Below the pieces are notes generated by a model. The model was not told where the DNA came from and searched no databases. It was given only the letters and a program-made list of their open reading frames with translations. Both the position numbers and the translations under genes were made by a program. Below, piece after piece: positions 1 through 13,013 of a DNA stretch of 64,000 nt; positions within the stretch are counted from its first letter, which is position 1, and each line of letters starts with the position of its first letter. The DNA is from Himantopus leucocephalus (lineage: Eukaryota > Chordata > Aves > Charadriiformes > Recurvirostridae), in contig RSEF01000017.1 in the NCBI GenBank assembly GCA_003993805.1, forward strand, positions 12,006,269 to 12,070,268, read 5' to 3'.

Positions 1-174
1 TGCGTGTGTGATCTGAGAATGCAGCTTTGAAATCCATGACAAAGAAGTCATAATAAACGTTCTGTCATTTTTACTTAGCTAAGCAACTGCTATTATTGCT
101 GTTACTAATACCAAGCAACAAATTTAGATTCCTTTTGACAATATTGCAATAATCAATATCTTCTTTTTTTTTAG
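1..174 (+). other. DENND1A intron, 3' end
   Basis: This is the tail of the intron that precedes the first visible exon. It ends in a T-rich tract of about a dozen bases and the acceptor TTTTAG at 169-174. Nothing else is recognisable. Confidence 0.8.
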
Positions 175-228
175 CACTGTTACTTTACTGTGCCTGACAT
201 CAGAGAGCTTCCGAGTATACCGGAAAAT
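175..228 (+). CDS. DENND1A: DENND1A internal exon 1 of window (end of uDENN module)
   Basis: This exon of 54 bases (18 codons, phase 0 at both ends) reads HCYFTVPDIRELPSIPEN. The segment YFTVPD-RELPSIPEN is a near-invariant DENND1 signature at the junction between the upstream DENN module and the linker leading into cDENN. The acceptor is TTTTTTTTTAG ending at 174 and the donor is GTGAGT at 229-234, both strong. It is short, so its call depends on the signature and on the exact phase match to the next exon, whose first residues (RNLTEYF) continue the family sequence directly. The one uncertain point is the first two codons (HC), where I remember HS in the human protein. Confidence 0.93.
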
Positions 229-3200
229 GTGAGTACTCTAGAGGACGGTGCACTTTACCGTTTGTGTTTAATGTCAGCAGCAAAATAGATAACAATTGTT
301 ACCTCTGTTTGGCCAAGCAATAGATTATATTCTGTAAAATATTGGTAGCTGTTGAAGTGAACTTTAGGTGGTGAATTTATAGCAAGTGTTGGGGGGAAAA
401 CATTGTATTGCTAAGTGCAGAAGTACCTGGGTAACAGGCCTTCTGGAGTACAGCATAACAGTAGAATTTAATGTTTGCCATTTTAATTAAGAAAAGATAC
501 CAAATGAATGGGAAATTGACAGCATAATTATCTTAAGTAAGATATTTATTTTAAAAATATAAAGCTTTTATTATTATCACCACTCTATTATTACTTACTG
601 TTAACATTCCATGATTTCTTGGTTCTAATAAGTGAGGAAATTTAAAATACACATCTCTATTTTTAGGCTACTCAAAATTGGGAAAGAACCATGATTTGGT
701 AACTGTACATAACAGTATGGGGGCGTTTCAGAGAGCAACGATGGACTTAATTTATGTGAAAATTCACTAGCTACACTAAGCCTGTGAAAAATTCTTGAAA
801 GTAATCTCAAGGCAGTTTTGTGATTGCCATTTGAGTGAGTACTACAAGAGTCATCCTCTACATAAAAATGCAGGATTACAATAAAAAGGAATTTCATCCA
901 CTTTATCAAGACTTTAATTTATATCAAAAAGGAGACAAGAATCTGTTTAGGCATTTCACCTTTATAGCTAAATTGAATGAGGATCTGTTTTCTTCTCATA
1001 AGTTCCAAACACCGCTCTTTTAAAAGAAACTTGATAATTTCACAACTAAAGAAGCAATTTTTTTTTCTTCTGCATCCAGATTGATGTTTCGTTCTCCCCT
1101 CGCTGACCTCACACTGTTTCCGTAGTTTTGTTGGTTTTCTTGATGTGTGAGACTTTGAGTGTAACATGAAACTGAAACTAAAAACTCAACTTGGGAAGGA
1201 ATTATTGGGACGTCCTGGAGAGAAAACACACTGGTTGAAATGAATTTTATTTGAAAAAAAAGGTTTCAAATAAGATGTAATGTTTTTATTTATTGAAGTG
1301 CTGTGGCTACTTATTAGTCAAGCCAAGGATATAAACTTGATACCCAATATCTTCAGAGGAAGAGTTCGATGTTTCAAACGTCCATATTGCTTGTATTTAA
1401 GAAAGAGCAAATATCACTTTGGTATTAACTTGCCTTTTTCTTTAAGATGCTGTCAGGATTCAGATACCATATATCCTTATTTGAAACATTTTGCATTGAT
1501 TCAGATGAACATCTAGGCTCTTTGCTTTAAAGGTGTGTTATTAGCTGTGGGTGCTCAGGCGGTCCTTCTTTTCTTTGTGATAACATCTTCCTTCTGTGTC
1601 CTATTTACACAATAGCATTCAAGAGTTGACAATCTGCATTTGTGATTAACAGCTGAAATGTATTAAGGATAAAGTCCTAGAGGACAGATTGATATGGGTG
1701 GAAAAAAGCAAATCTGCTAATGGTACAGTGAGGCCCTTCTGAAAGAACGGGAGATGAGTAAAAATGATCCATGCGTTAGATGGCTTTCTGAACACATCAA
1801 GCGGACCTGGTTCCTTTAGGGACACTTTTTCAGAGACTTTTTAAGCCTCACGAAGTTGTCTTGTATGTCTTTCAGCATGCCTTACATTTCTAGCCAAATG
1901 ATAGGTCTGGGGGAAGACAATGCCGGCATTTGTTTCTCTTAAATACTCTTTAATATGCCCCTGCTATGTCTCTCAGCCAAATTTCTATGCCCTACATCTC
2001 AGCTTTCTTTCCTGAACGTTTTGCAGTCTCTCTTAGCACCATATACCTCAATTTAAGGCATGAAAGAAAGAAAAGGGAATCATCAAGACATTTTGTCTTG
2101 TTTGTGGATGATTTGTAGAGCAGATAACATTTGGGGCTTTTTGTTTCTGTTTGAAAACATCATTGCTAGCTTTTCAGTGTATCTGTTTGCTGACACGTCT
2201 CCTGTCAGTAAATTCAATAGATGCGCTTTTTCTTCTAAGGTGCTTTATTGTTGTAGAAATGTGAGATGTTAGGAGTAATTCAAGAGTCAGTTCCTGAATC
2301 CAGACCAGCTATCAAATCCTGTCCTAATCCACACATGAAGTTACTTGTTCATAGATCTTATATTGTATGTTAATGTCTTTTATGCTAATCATCTCAAACT
2401 TCAACAATTTTTGTTTGATAATCCTCAAATCACCTGGAGAGCGAGGAAGGAAGTTTATTTCCATTTTGCAGGCTGGCAAATTGGAGGGCAGGGAGAGACG
2501 AGCTAGTAATGGTAAGAAAGCAGTGGCAGGGATTAAAAGTAGATCATCTGCCTTGGGCCTGCTCTAACCCACATGGAAGAGTTTGGTGACACACTACACG
2601 GTAAAGGCTCCGGGAAGTATAGCTGCATTTATGCGCTGTTGATTAAGTCTGCTGGTGGTGATCGCTTTAGATTCCAAGTCAGCTTCCCAAACCGTTTGAG
2701 AGGGAGACACGACGAACGCTCCCGAATCAAAGACCGCTGTAAAGCAGAGGCCTTGGGCCAGAAGGAGCTGGAAACCCCGTGAGAGCTGAACGCGCGGCCT
2801 TCGTGGGAGAGCGCAACGTGTGATGTGCAGAAGCATCTTCTCTGAATCACAGAGTGGTGCTGATGTGCTCTGAGGGGACGGGGCCGTTTCGATGGAGGTC
2901 TGCTGTGAAGGATGGACTCTGCGGGGCCTGGGGTGAACCAGGGCTCCTCTGGCAATTAAAGTGGAAGAACACTTCATTCAATTAACAAATATACATGCCT
3001 ACATACACACACACACGCGCACACACAGAGATTTAAAAAGCTAGGGCTCATTGTAAGAAAGCAAAACATAAAAAATCAAATCCGTTGGTCTAACTGTTGT
3101 TGCAGTTGACTGTCTTCTCATGCATTTCATTTGCTTATTTTTTTCTAACGATTATTGTGTAATTTCTTATGAGGATTTTCTCTGTCAATGCAACTTCATG

Positions 3201-6200
3201 TAGAATTGGAGCATATTAGGGAGTAATACAGGGACATTAAATGAGCATCAATCTTCATGGATTTTAATCAATTGGCCTGATTTATTAAAAATTCTACATA
3301 TCTTATCAGTAATTACATTTTGAAACCTGTATTAGCAAAAGTTTTGGTAGGGCCAACCTTTGAAGTTGCACATGATGATTAATGGAGAGCTGCACAGAAC
3401 TCTATTTGGAATGTTAACAAACTTCTTGGAACTATCTGACTTGTGTCAGATCAATATGTTTAATGAGTCACAAAAACATTTAGCATGGACACTTTTACAT
3501 AACAGCTAAGCATTCACTTTTGAAAGGATTGAAGTTGTATGAAAGGTTTGTAAATGCATTGTGACTTCAGAAATAAATGGGGTTCATTGCAGGAAATACA
3601 GTGCAAGACTGTACATTTCCTACTAGTACCTGTTGTGTTGCAGAAATACCAGGTGAGTTAGCAGTCTGAAATGAGGACATTTTCTTGGTGATGATGTTCT
3701 GGCATATTTTTGTATCACTGAGTCCTATATTTCAAACTGCCTGATTTTTCACTCATTGTAACGTATGTGTCTTGCTACCTGTTCTTCTTAACCCCTGCCC
3801 CCCCCCGTAATTTCTATATTTACACCATTTGATAAAGTGTATTGTCTTCACTGTTTTGTCCTCCCAAACATCAGCATGGGTTATACAAGAGCGTTAGCTG
3901 CACGCCAGGTTACCTGCCCCATGTTAGATTTTGAAAGTGTGATACTTCAAAGAAAACAAACTTCTAAATAAGATGAGGGATTTCTGATAGGAGGATAGAG
4001 AAGGAAACCTGACTCAATTCTATTGACCTGTTCTAATAGGAAATTTACTGAAGTCTTGTAAATAAAGCTGTTCAAGAGCAGACTCAAATAAGTGAACTAT
4101 ATTCTGTATCGCTATGTTTGAGCTTCACTCTTTGCAGAGGAGAGAGCTCATTCGTTTGTTCCTTCTCACTGAAGAAGTACATCATTATTTTTTTTCAATC
4201 TCAAAAGTCAGTGTGTGCGTGCATTTGCTGATTATTAGATAGCGAATGATCAAATAGATAATTGATCTAGGAATGAACTGTCAAAGGAGCATAGGGGAAT
4301 TTTGTAGCACTCTTAGCGAGTTTTGAGAGGTGTGAGGTTACCTGTTCCCGTATTTTATTTTGAAAATCCCACTTTTTACTCTCACAAGAAAGATTTAAAT
4401 CCTAGGAAACAAAATACACAACAATTATACTGCAAGTTGGAATGCTTTCATTTGTATTTATTTAACTCATTCATGGTTTTGTCACTTACGAGACATGTCT
4501 TTCAAAATACATGTGTAAGTCCCAATTTCATCTTCAAAGATGACAGCTTTCTTATAAATAAAACTTAGAGCTAACACGTGAATTTCCTTAGTATCAATAC
4601 ATTACCATACAGCCCACATGCTTCGCAGGTGTCATTGGCAAATTTCTGAGAGCAGACAAGACTAAAACCTTATAAATCTTTCCATCTGAAGGTACATTTG
4701 TGTGTCAAAGCCACTATTTCTCTACAATAAACTCGATGAAAGAATAATTGCAAATCAAGTCCTGGTGTCTATTTTCCTCTCACTAGTGGATCCTGTTGCC
4801 TTACAAACACATCCATGCACACACGTATCTACATACTCAGGCAGAACGGAGGGATTATGTGCTCCTTTCGCCATGCCCTTAATTTGGGTGGCATCGAAAG
4901 GAGTTCAGTGCTACTTAAAAATTCTTTTAATTTGCACTATTTGCAGTAATTCTGTCGTCATGCGCTGTGTTTTGGCGTCGTGGAAAGATGGGTGAGAGGG
5001 GGAAGAAGAGTCGTAGGGAAGACAGCTTATGTTTAGACAAAAATATCATGCTAATCAGCACAGATGGGATGAGAAATACAGAAAAAGTACACGATAGTTT
5101 AATAGGTTTTTGGCAAAATATGTCAGCTTTTTTTTTTTTTTACTTCTTTGAATATACCTGTCTGTGGCTGTAGCTTTTCCGTAACAAAGACCTGAATGAT
5201 TGTTTTATATGAACATGTTTGAAGCTAACCATAATGAGCTTAGTTTTTATCTATCTATGTAGTGGTACAAAAGTCTTCCAAAGACAATGCTTAATTTTTC
5301 TTTAGTTCTTTGTGTTTGGATGGCAAGCTGTGGAACATATTTTTGCACAGTATGAAGCATCTTGGCAGACTTTTCAGGCCAAGTATTGGTGGTTTTAGAG
5401 TTATCTTTGGATCTGTCAAAAGTGCTAATAGGCTTTGTTGAGCTTCTTTAAGTTTCTAAATCATATTTGCTTTTTGCTTTTCTGCACTTTTTTATTTAAC
5501 GATGATTAAGATTGCACTTGAATTCATGACTAATCTAATTTTGCTCTCACATGTGCTTTTTGTATAAGACTGTCTTTATCATATAGCAACCCTTTCATAT
5601 CCGTAAGAAGCTATTTGGAAACAAATTCCCTAATTCAGCATTTTTGGGTGTATTACCTTTTCCTCCACCGCCCCCCTTCTTTTAATTTCTGTGTTCTAAG
5701 AAGGGAGAATATCCTCTACAAACAAAAGTCCTTTTTTGTCTGCCTTGCACTGCGAAACCCCCTTATAACATAATAGGTTTTGATCAAGTTCCCTACGTGG
5801 TGACTTGCTAGTTTTGATAGTCAAGATCTTAGGATCACATTCTGCTGTTCATTAGAAGACATCTTAATTATTTAGTAAATGATGGAGGATTCGTGCCCCT
5901 GCAGCATGTGCAGAGGGCAGTTGCGGTGGTAGCGAGGAGTGGGTGACGTGCTGGCTGATGGGATGCAGCGGCTGTAGCCTCTTGTCCAACTTGCTCTGTT
6001 TGCCCTTTTGAATTTCAGTTATTTACGATAATTTTTACATAGGTACTTTCTAATATTCTGAGCAACAAGAGCATGTAAGAAGCCCGTGTTGCCTAGGAAG
6101 CATATATGTAAAGTTTTGGCGGTGTTACTTGCTTGTGTCTTGGTCTTTCTGTCTGTACTTTAAAGGCAGGCTGCAAATGTGCTTTGCTTACAATATTCTT

Positions 6201-6912
6201 CCACTGCAATTAATTTTCTTTGTACTATGTAAACATACTGATCACTGAATTGGATGTTTGAGTGCTGCCTCTCCATCAGAGATGGGCGTCCATGGAAATC
6301 TTCAGAGAGAGAGAATCGTCTGTCTCCTTCCTCAGTTTCCCCGTCCCCCCCGGGAAGCGCTTTCTGTCCTCCGCCGCGGAGCAGCCTGTGTCCGCCTGCG
6401 CCGTGAGGGCTTCGGGCAGCCTCTGTGCTCTGCAACTGCTGCTTGTAGCTTGTCTGTTAAACACCCGTGTGTATTTCTGATGGTCAGAATTGTTCTAGCA
6501 CAGACTGAGCTTACGCTTGAATTTGTCATATTAGAATTGTCCTCTACGAGAGCTGGTTTTGTTCTTGGGCTGTGAGATTCTTTTGGTACTTTCTCAGGCA
6601 GGTTGGAAGTTTCCGTAAAAGTGACAGAATGTATTTTTTTCAGAGAAGTGTCATGTATTTAAGAAGCTGTATGTGAAACATCATCAATTTCATTATTACC
6701 AGACATAGCTCCCCAAACGTTAGGGGAAAGATACTTGCAATTAGAAAGTCCTCAGACATAAGGTGACATACTGCTTTCTTTTGTTAAGCCACGTACTGGA
6801 TGTAACGTAATAGGAGGATGAAATCTGTTTGCGTTGTTTTTGGCTTTTTTTATTAAGGACACTTTTTTTTTTTGTAATATCATGAACCAAAAATTATTTT
6901 CTTTCTTCCCAG
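229..6912 (+). other. DENND1A intron (6.7 kb)
   Basis: No exon or gene is recognised here. Contents seen are an ACAC repeat at 3001-3030, a C run near 3797-3806, poly-T near 5131-5141 and two GC/CpG-richer patches (about 2560-2950 and 6320-6420). An AT-rich but non-repetitive block at about 3100-3330 carries several TAAT/ATTA cores and looks like regulatory DNA. The open stretches at 2594-2977 and 6160-6575 occur on both strands at once, as expected for GC-rich noncoding DNA with few stops, and show no recognisable domain. Confidence 0.75.
3001..3030. repeat. (CA)n-type microsatellite, interrupted
   Basis: An ACATACACAC tract continues as alternating AC with a CGCG interruption and ends in ACACACAGAG. 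It is a short dinucleotide repeat in an intron. Confidence 0.85.
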
Positions 6913-7023
6913 AGAAATCTGACAGAGTATTTTGTAGCAGTTGATGTCAACAACATGCTGCATCTCTATGCCAGTATGCTGTATGAACGCCGCATCCTCA
7001 TTTGTTGTAGTAAGCTGAGCACT
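6913..7023 (+). CDS. DENND1A: DENND1A internal exon 2 of window (start of cDENN)
   Basis: This exon of 111 bases (37 codons, phase 0/0) runs from RNLTEYFVAVDVNNMLHLYA to SMLYERRILICCSKLST. It opens the central DENN module, whose core beta strand and helix (VNNML-LYASML-ERRI) are shared by all DENND1 proteins. The acceptor is TTCTTCCCAG ending at 6912 and the donor is GTAAGT at 7024. The residues MLYERRILI favour DENND1A over DENND1B, which I recall as MLHERRIII. One codon, TGT for the first C in LICCS, differs from the human protein as I remember it (I). The preceding intron ends in a long T-rich tract. Confidence 0.96.
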
Positions 7024-7092
7024 GTAAGTAAAACGCAGAATATTTTTTTCTATTCACAGTACTTTTTTAAAAATGACAGTTGTATATAAGAA

Positions 7093-7170
7093 ATGATCTG
7101 ATGGTCTCCAGGTCCCCCTTCCAATCTCAGCTTTTCCACCTCAACTCAATTCTGTGGTTCTGTGTGATGA
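7093..7170 (+). mobile_element. CR1 LINE, truncated 3' end
   Basis: The block reads GATCTGATGGTCTCCAGG, a C-rich 'ccttccaa' core, and then ATTCTGTGGTTCTGTGTGAT. This is the expected order at the 3' end of avian CR1: a 'gatct..aggtcccttccaac' core followed by imperfect 8-bp repeats of ATTCTGTG. CR1 copies are typically cut short at the 5' end, as here. It sits 70 bases after a DENND1A splice donor, in the same orientation as the gene. The match is degenerate and comes from memory of the consensus. Confidence 0.6.
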
Positions 7171-10100
7171 TTTTACTGAACCTATGTTGGGCTCTAATGT
7201 TCAAATGAAAAAGGGGTTTTTGGATAGGGGAACTCTTGGGGTGGTTTGGTATATAAACGTACAAACATTTATGTCATAGTGAAGTCCCTTTTTCATAATT
7301 TAGTCAATAGGAAAAGCCACAGATAAATGATACTGTCAAATGAATGTTCCAGTGACCTTTTCTGGATGGACCGAGGCAGTGGGCTAAAATACATTGACAA
7401 TCCACGTTTTTGCAGTTTTATTTGATAAGGTGTCGTCTTAATGCTTCTTAGGCTCCATCAAGGGTCTGAGAGATGAAAGCTACTGAATGCTCCAGAGTAC
7501 TCTCCTCTAAAAATGGTTGGACATCAAAACAAGCACACAGCTTGATTTAGTTCAAAGTTTTGTGCTATGCATTTCAAGGTTTATCAGTCAATAAGACTGT
7601 GATTTTCTTTATAAAAGAAAATGTTAAGTTTTCATTCTGTTTGCTCTGTAAATGGGTATTGATTGCTCTCCTTTATGAATGATGAGCATAAGACGGTTTA
7701 ACTAATGTTGCTTTCTAGTGCTATGGAGTAAGTACTTGAGCGCTCCTTTCTAAAATAGGAGCTTCCATTTCCATTTTGTATGGTATTAACTAGTCTCTTA
7801 CTGCATGACCATGACCTACTTTGTGTTGGAGATTCATGGAATTGTAAAGACTATGGAAGGCTGAAATTATATACAAAAAATCACGTGAGACTGGTCTGTC
7901 GATACAGGGCAGAAAAATGAGAGAGAGTAAGACTTCGTACTTAATCTCAGAATAACTATTACAGTATTGTTTTGAAAGGTGAGTGAAGCGAGGAGAGTTA
8001 GAATAATCGCTGGGACCTATTAATAATTATTAAATGTTTACAATCAATCCCGCATTTAACCAAGAGAATTTAAGTATTATAAAGTTTAATATCATAGAAA
8101 ACTTGTAAAATCTTAACTTGTATATATTCCAAGTGTTCTATGTCCTCCCTACTTAAATAAGGAAAAATCCATCCGGGCCTGGTGATTGAATAAAATGAAA
8201 AGAAAGAGGTGTTTATTTCAGAAACCTAAAGAATGAAAAGAATAGTAAATTATCAGAGAGGAGGGAAGACGAGAACGGCTATCCAAAGCGTTTCACAATT
8301 TGTGTGGTTGGTTGGTTTAATCTCTCCCTTTGTGACAGAGCCTGGGAAGAAGAATTACTTACCTGTCACTGTGCCTTCCTTAATGAGCCGTTTCACAAGT
8401 AGGGTTGTGTTTTCTTTCCTATCTTTCTGCTATTTCTCTTCCTTTTGCCTCTGTCCAAGATAAAAGCATGTCTGGTTCTTCGGTAGGGAGGGGTATTCAT
8501 ACTGTGTGTTCTTATCTTACAACTTTATATATAAACTGCTCCAAGATTGGAGTGACAGTGTAAGACAGGTTTGAAGCGTTGGGCCGGAGCCAGCGATTCC
8601 TGCCTGCACGCTCTGCGCTGCGTGTTCCAGCAGTAGGAACAAGCTGCATTATTTTATTTCAAACTGTGCTCAGCGGAAGCCAAGACCTTGTAACTGGAAA
8701 TGTACCAAACTGCGAATTCTCAAAGTAAAGTGCGGGTGGTGTGGTGGTGAGGGAGATTGGTTTCTTTGTTTTTATTTTTTAGTTTTTTAACAAAAAGGTG
8801 GAAGAGACCTATTTGCGGTTAATTTTTTTTTAACTTTTGAGAGACACGGCACACTTCATACTTAGGGCTGGAATTTAATATCAGGTAAGAGAGAGAAAAT
8901 TAAACAGTCCTGTATAGAAAGTATTTTATGGTGGAATGAATTTGTGCTATAACACATCATATCAAATTCAAATTTTGATTTGAAATATGCTTCATATAGT
9001 TAAGTTGAATAGGGTTTAGAGGTAACTGAGTGAGGCTGTTTATTAGCTATTTTATAAGCCATGCGTCCAGAACCTGTGGAAGAACTATTGCTCTTTTCTT
9101 GGATTTTTTTCTTTTTTTCCTACAAAAGGAAACTCAGACAATTTCTCAAAATGTTAAAATGATTATTTGTGTTAAATTTCTTTACGTATTCTGTGATCTA
9201 ACTACTCATGAAAAGCCAGGTATGAACCAAAATGCATGAAGAACCCGTGCTTGGCAAAAGCCCACCTGCTGGTGGGAGCATGTTGTTGCAAAACTGGAAC
9301 AGAAGAGCTTTCCTTGCATCCGGTGTTCTCCCTTCCATGGTAACCTGCTGACGCAGCCCTGCCTCAGCAAGGTGTGCTACCCATTTGTGACAGCGGCAGC
9401 AGGTTGCCGCTCACTGTAGAAGGGTGGCTTACGTGGAGCCTGATGATTCTTGAAAGACTTAAACTTGTGAATTTCTGTGATGTTTGTTTGGAGATGAATT
9501 CCTTTACCTAATTTTTCTGTTATTTTTTGAGTGTTAGTACAAAGCAAGAAGATACCATTCTGACATCGATACTCTTTTGTTCCTGGGAGTTGAGAGCTCG
9601 CCGGGTCACTTCTTCCGTGTCACGGGCAGCTCTGAGGCACAGCCTCTTATTCCCTGGTTGGTTCCTGAAGTGAGAAGACAACGTGTGATTAATAGCGTTC
9701 ACCAAGCGTCCTTGTGATGCAACATAGCTGAGAGCTGGCACAGTTCTTGTTCTACAGCAGTCTTACAACTACTGGTTTGAATGTGCAAGCTCTCCCTCGC
9801 CCGGAGCTCCAGTGCTGTGCCGGTACCCTGCCGGGGCGGGTTTAGACCTACAGCCAGCCTTTGCAGCAGCCCGCTTTCGCTGCCTAATTCTTGTGTAGCT
9901 CAGGCTTAAGGTTTCTACTTTGCTTTTAGCCTTGAGTCACACAGAAGATTGATTTTACAAACACGCAAAAGCGGTCATTTTTTCCCCGTATATATTGCGC
10001 ATTTGTAGCCACATACTGCACCTGTGGCACTGTGCCATGTGTATGCACCAGGAGAGAGAGAGTAAAACGCGCTGGAAAATGGTCTGCTGTAGTTCAGCAT

Positions 10101-12319
10101 CAGCTTATAACTTTTACATGTGTGACAAAATCCCATGGATTTAATTTCCTCAAATGAGGCTGTTAGAGTATTAAATACAAAACTGCAAAAACTGAAGTAG
10201 TGAATCAGTGTCTTTCTTCCACCGCTGTCTTTGTCCGCTCTCGCAACAGCTGCAGGAGGCTGAGGCAGTGGAACTAATCTGATTTCAAAATGCTGGATTC
10301 CTATAGTTTTGACAGTTGGGCATTTCTCAGGTTGCCTTATTATTAAGTGCTTGTTTTCTGTATGGCAATCGCTAATCAGGTGAGGTCTCCAGCAAATATG
10401 CTATTTCTTTTTTATGAGCCCTTATCTTGGCAGAGTTGAAGGACAGTGCTGGTGCTTACCCATGGTAGTGCGTTATTTCAATTCATGCCAGATAGCAAGG
10501 TGGGAGTACATCTCAAAAATAAGTGACAGGTTCTGCTCAGATGTCTGCAGTGTTGAGCATTATGTCTGTTTAATCTTTTCTTGCTGAGTTTTAAAACCAA
10601 TGGGAGGGGGGCTTGGATGGGGCCGCCTTGGATTACTGAGTTCGCTCCTCTGCAGCGGCAACCGTGTGTTAGAATAATGCCGGGAAGTAATCCATTTGAT
10701 CCTCATAGAAGCAATTTTTAAGTAAGAATTAAATTTTTAAACAGTATTTTTTCCAGACATCGTTTTGATTTGGAGAACAGAAACAGCAAACATTAAAGGA
10801 TTTAGGACTGCAGAGGAGAAGCTGCAGCGGGAAAGCCTGCCCTTTTTTCTGCTGCTTATTTTGGGACGAGGCTATGCCTTTCGTCTCATCTGCGAGGGGA
10901 GCATCTTCTCCAGTAGGAATAATATAAAGATAACTTGAAATATAATAGGATAGGGATAAATCTTTAGTGTTTCGTGAGTTGTAAATATAAAATAAAGTCA
11001 AGATTTTGGAGCTTCTAACTTTTGCTTTAATTAGTGTCCCAACGTACTAAGCTGTCCATCCCATATGGATCATAAAATAACGTTCACCTGCTAATAAAGA
11101 GCTTTCTGATTGAGAAAGACTGAACAGATTCCTGGTTCAGATACTTGCTGTACCCCGTCTGCTTCCAAAGACGCTATTTCCTTAGGACGGTGGTTCAAAT
11201 GTAGCTTAAATTCTTGCATTTTCTCACTGATGCACCACGTTATCAGCACTGGGACGCTTTTGGGCTTTGTGGACCCTCTTGTTATGACACTTGCCAAATC
11301 GAGCTTTGCTGAGGGAGGAGTGACCGCGTCGCTTCCATGGGAGACAGAAATGAACGAAAGAGGGTCAGACAAGACTGTGCCTCCAGATGTTATCAGTATT
11401 TCTTGAGAGAGTTTAATGACATTGTGGAGCTAATGAAGTGGGTGTGAAGATGAAGACAGATGAAACAGTACTATTTGTGCAGATGAATGTCACTAATTCA
11501 AGAAAATTTTTGACCAAATTATCTATGGTTTAATATGGTAGAGAATTGGTACAGAACGTAGGCCAAGAGCTGGCCATAATAGACAGGGCAGAAACCAGGG
11601 GTGCAAACAGAGTTTGTTTGCAGTCCGAGTAGGTGGGACAGCGGTACAGCCCTGAGCGGCTTCTGCGTGGAGAAGCTTCATTGCTGCACGTCAAGATGCA
11701 GCTGCTGAGGTCTGAAGAAAGTAAGATCAAAATAGATTCTGGAAAAGAAACACAAGAAGAGAGATGAATCTGAAGAATAAGATCTGATTTCAGAAATTTA
11801 TATTTGGAGTTGAAGGTCGGGTGCGATAACATTCTCCCTTGAAGAAGGTACAGTTCTTTGAGCTACATGGAAATACTTGGAACCTGTCACAATGAGGAGT
11901 AGAACTAGGGAACGCGTAAACAAAGGCTCCTGGGGAAGAGTAAATATGACCTTTGCAAAAGAAATCCATGCCTCGAATCTTAAACCTTTAAAATCTAGAT
12001 AAGATTGAACAATGTTGAATTCTTCAAAGCTATTAAAGAAATTTTCGTGGCATAGGAGAGTTTGAGCCTCTTGAGGGTAAACAACTGGCTAAAAGGGTGA
12101 GAAAAATTAGCAGTTTTCCTAATCTTGAAAGTTGCTCAGTGGTCCAACAGTGCTCTGTCCTGGAACGTGCTCGATGTCCTCATGAAAAACAGTTTTTAAA
12201 AAAGGGAGAAAATGTTGTAGCAGTCATTTTGTTGCGTGGCGTGGATAAATATGAAATAATGCTCATGGGAGAAAACACTTCCAACCATGTAAGCAATCAT
12301 GGTCTGAATAACTGAAGTA

Positions 12320-13013
12320 ATTATTACCGCTCAGAAAGAGATACTGGAGGGGTTTTTTTAGAGAGATGGATCTATGAAAATGCCAGCTTATTACTCAGTT
12401 GAAGGCTTAGAAGCCAAGAAATTATTATGAAGGGAGTAGAGAACAAAAAAGAGGGCATAATGCCACGAGATATGTTCACGGCTTGCCCACATTGTGAATA
12501 TTGCATGAGTTCTTATCTACTCCAAATAAAAAACGATAAAGTAAACCAGCAAAAAGTACAGAGAAGGGTAACAAGCACAAGCAAATAGACAAAATAATCT
12601 CTCAGTTAGGGAAAGCAGAGTAGATCAGAGCTCTTCACTCAGCCTGGTAAAGATACTAAGCAGGTAGGGAACTTGACAGAGATACAGCAAATCGCATGTG
12701 GCCCTTAGAAGATAAGTAGTTTATTTTTTAATTAATTGTCTCAAAATGCTCGAGACTCAGAGCACACATTAAAGCTGAGAGGGAACAGGCTCAAAATGAA
12801 GAGATGGGGCAGCACTTTTCGAAGTATTTATTTGAATTCGGTGGCACATGAAGTGAAGCTGCAAGCTGGTGGGGACTGAGAAAATGGGAAATACCAATTT
12901 TATTGATGAATGTGTTGATTGGTGGTTTTAGTAATTTGTGTTGACCGCTGTTGGACAGAGTACTGGGAGATGAGGGATTTTTGATCTGGCTTAGTAGGCC
13001 ATTCTTTTTCTTA
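12320..13013 (+). mobile_element. Ancient CR1/L3-type LINE, decayed 3' fragment
   Basis: Several landmarks of old amniote CR1/L3 copies appear in the right order. They are 'gctcagaaagagatactgg' at about 12330, 'tctatgaaaatg' near 12370, 'gagtagagaacaaaa' near 12435, 'cccacattgtgaatattg' near 12487, 'gtacagagaagggtaacaa' near 12556, 'tcactcagcctggtaaag' near 12635 and the terminal 'acagagtactggga...tctggcttagtaggccattctt' block at 12954-13010. Together they form the 3' end of the reverse-transcriptase region plus the 3' untranslated end. No reading frame survives. The 5' boundary is uncertain and the element may extend left of 12320. Its decay suggests insertion long before bird diversification. 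Confidence 0.65.

Noticed and set aside
9261..9276. Short perfect hairpin (CCCACC-TGCT-GGTGGG)
   Set aside because: A six-base stem with no extended pairing or terminator-like context is expected by chance at this scale, and intrinsic terminators do not apply in a vertebrate intron.
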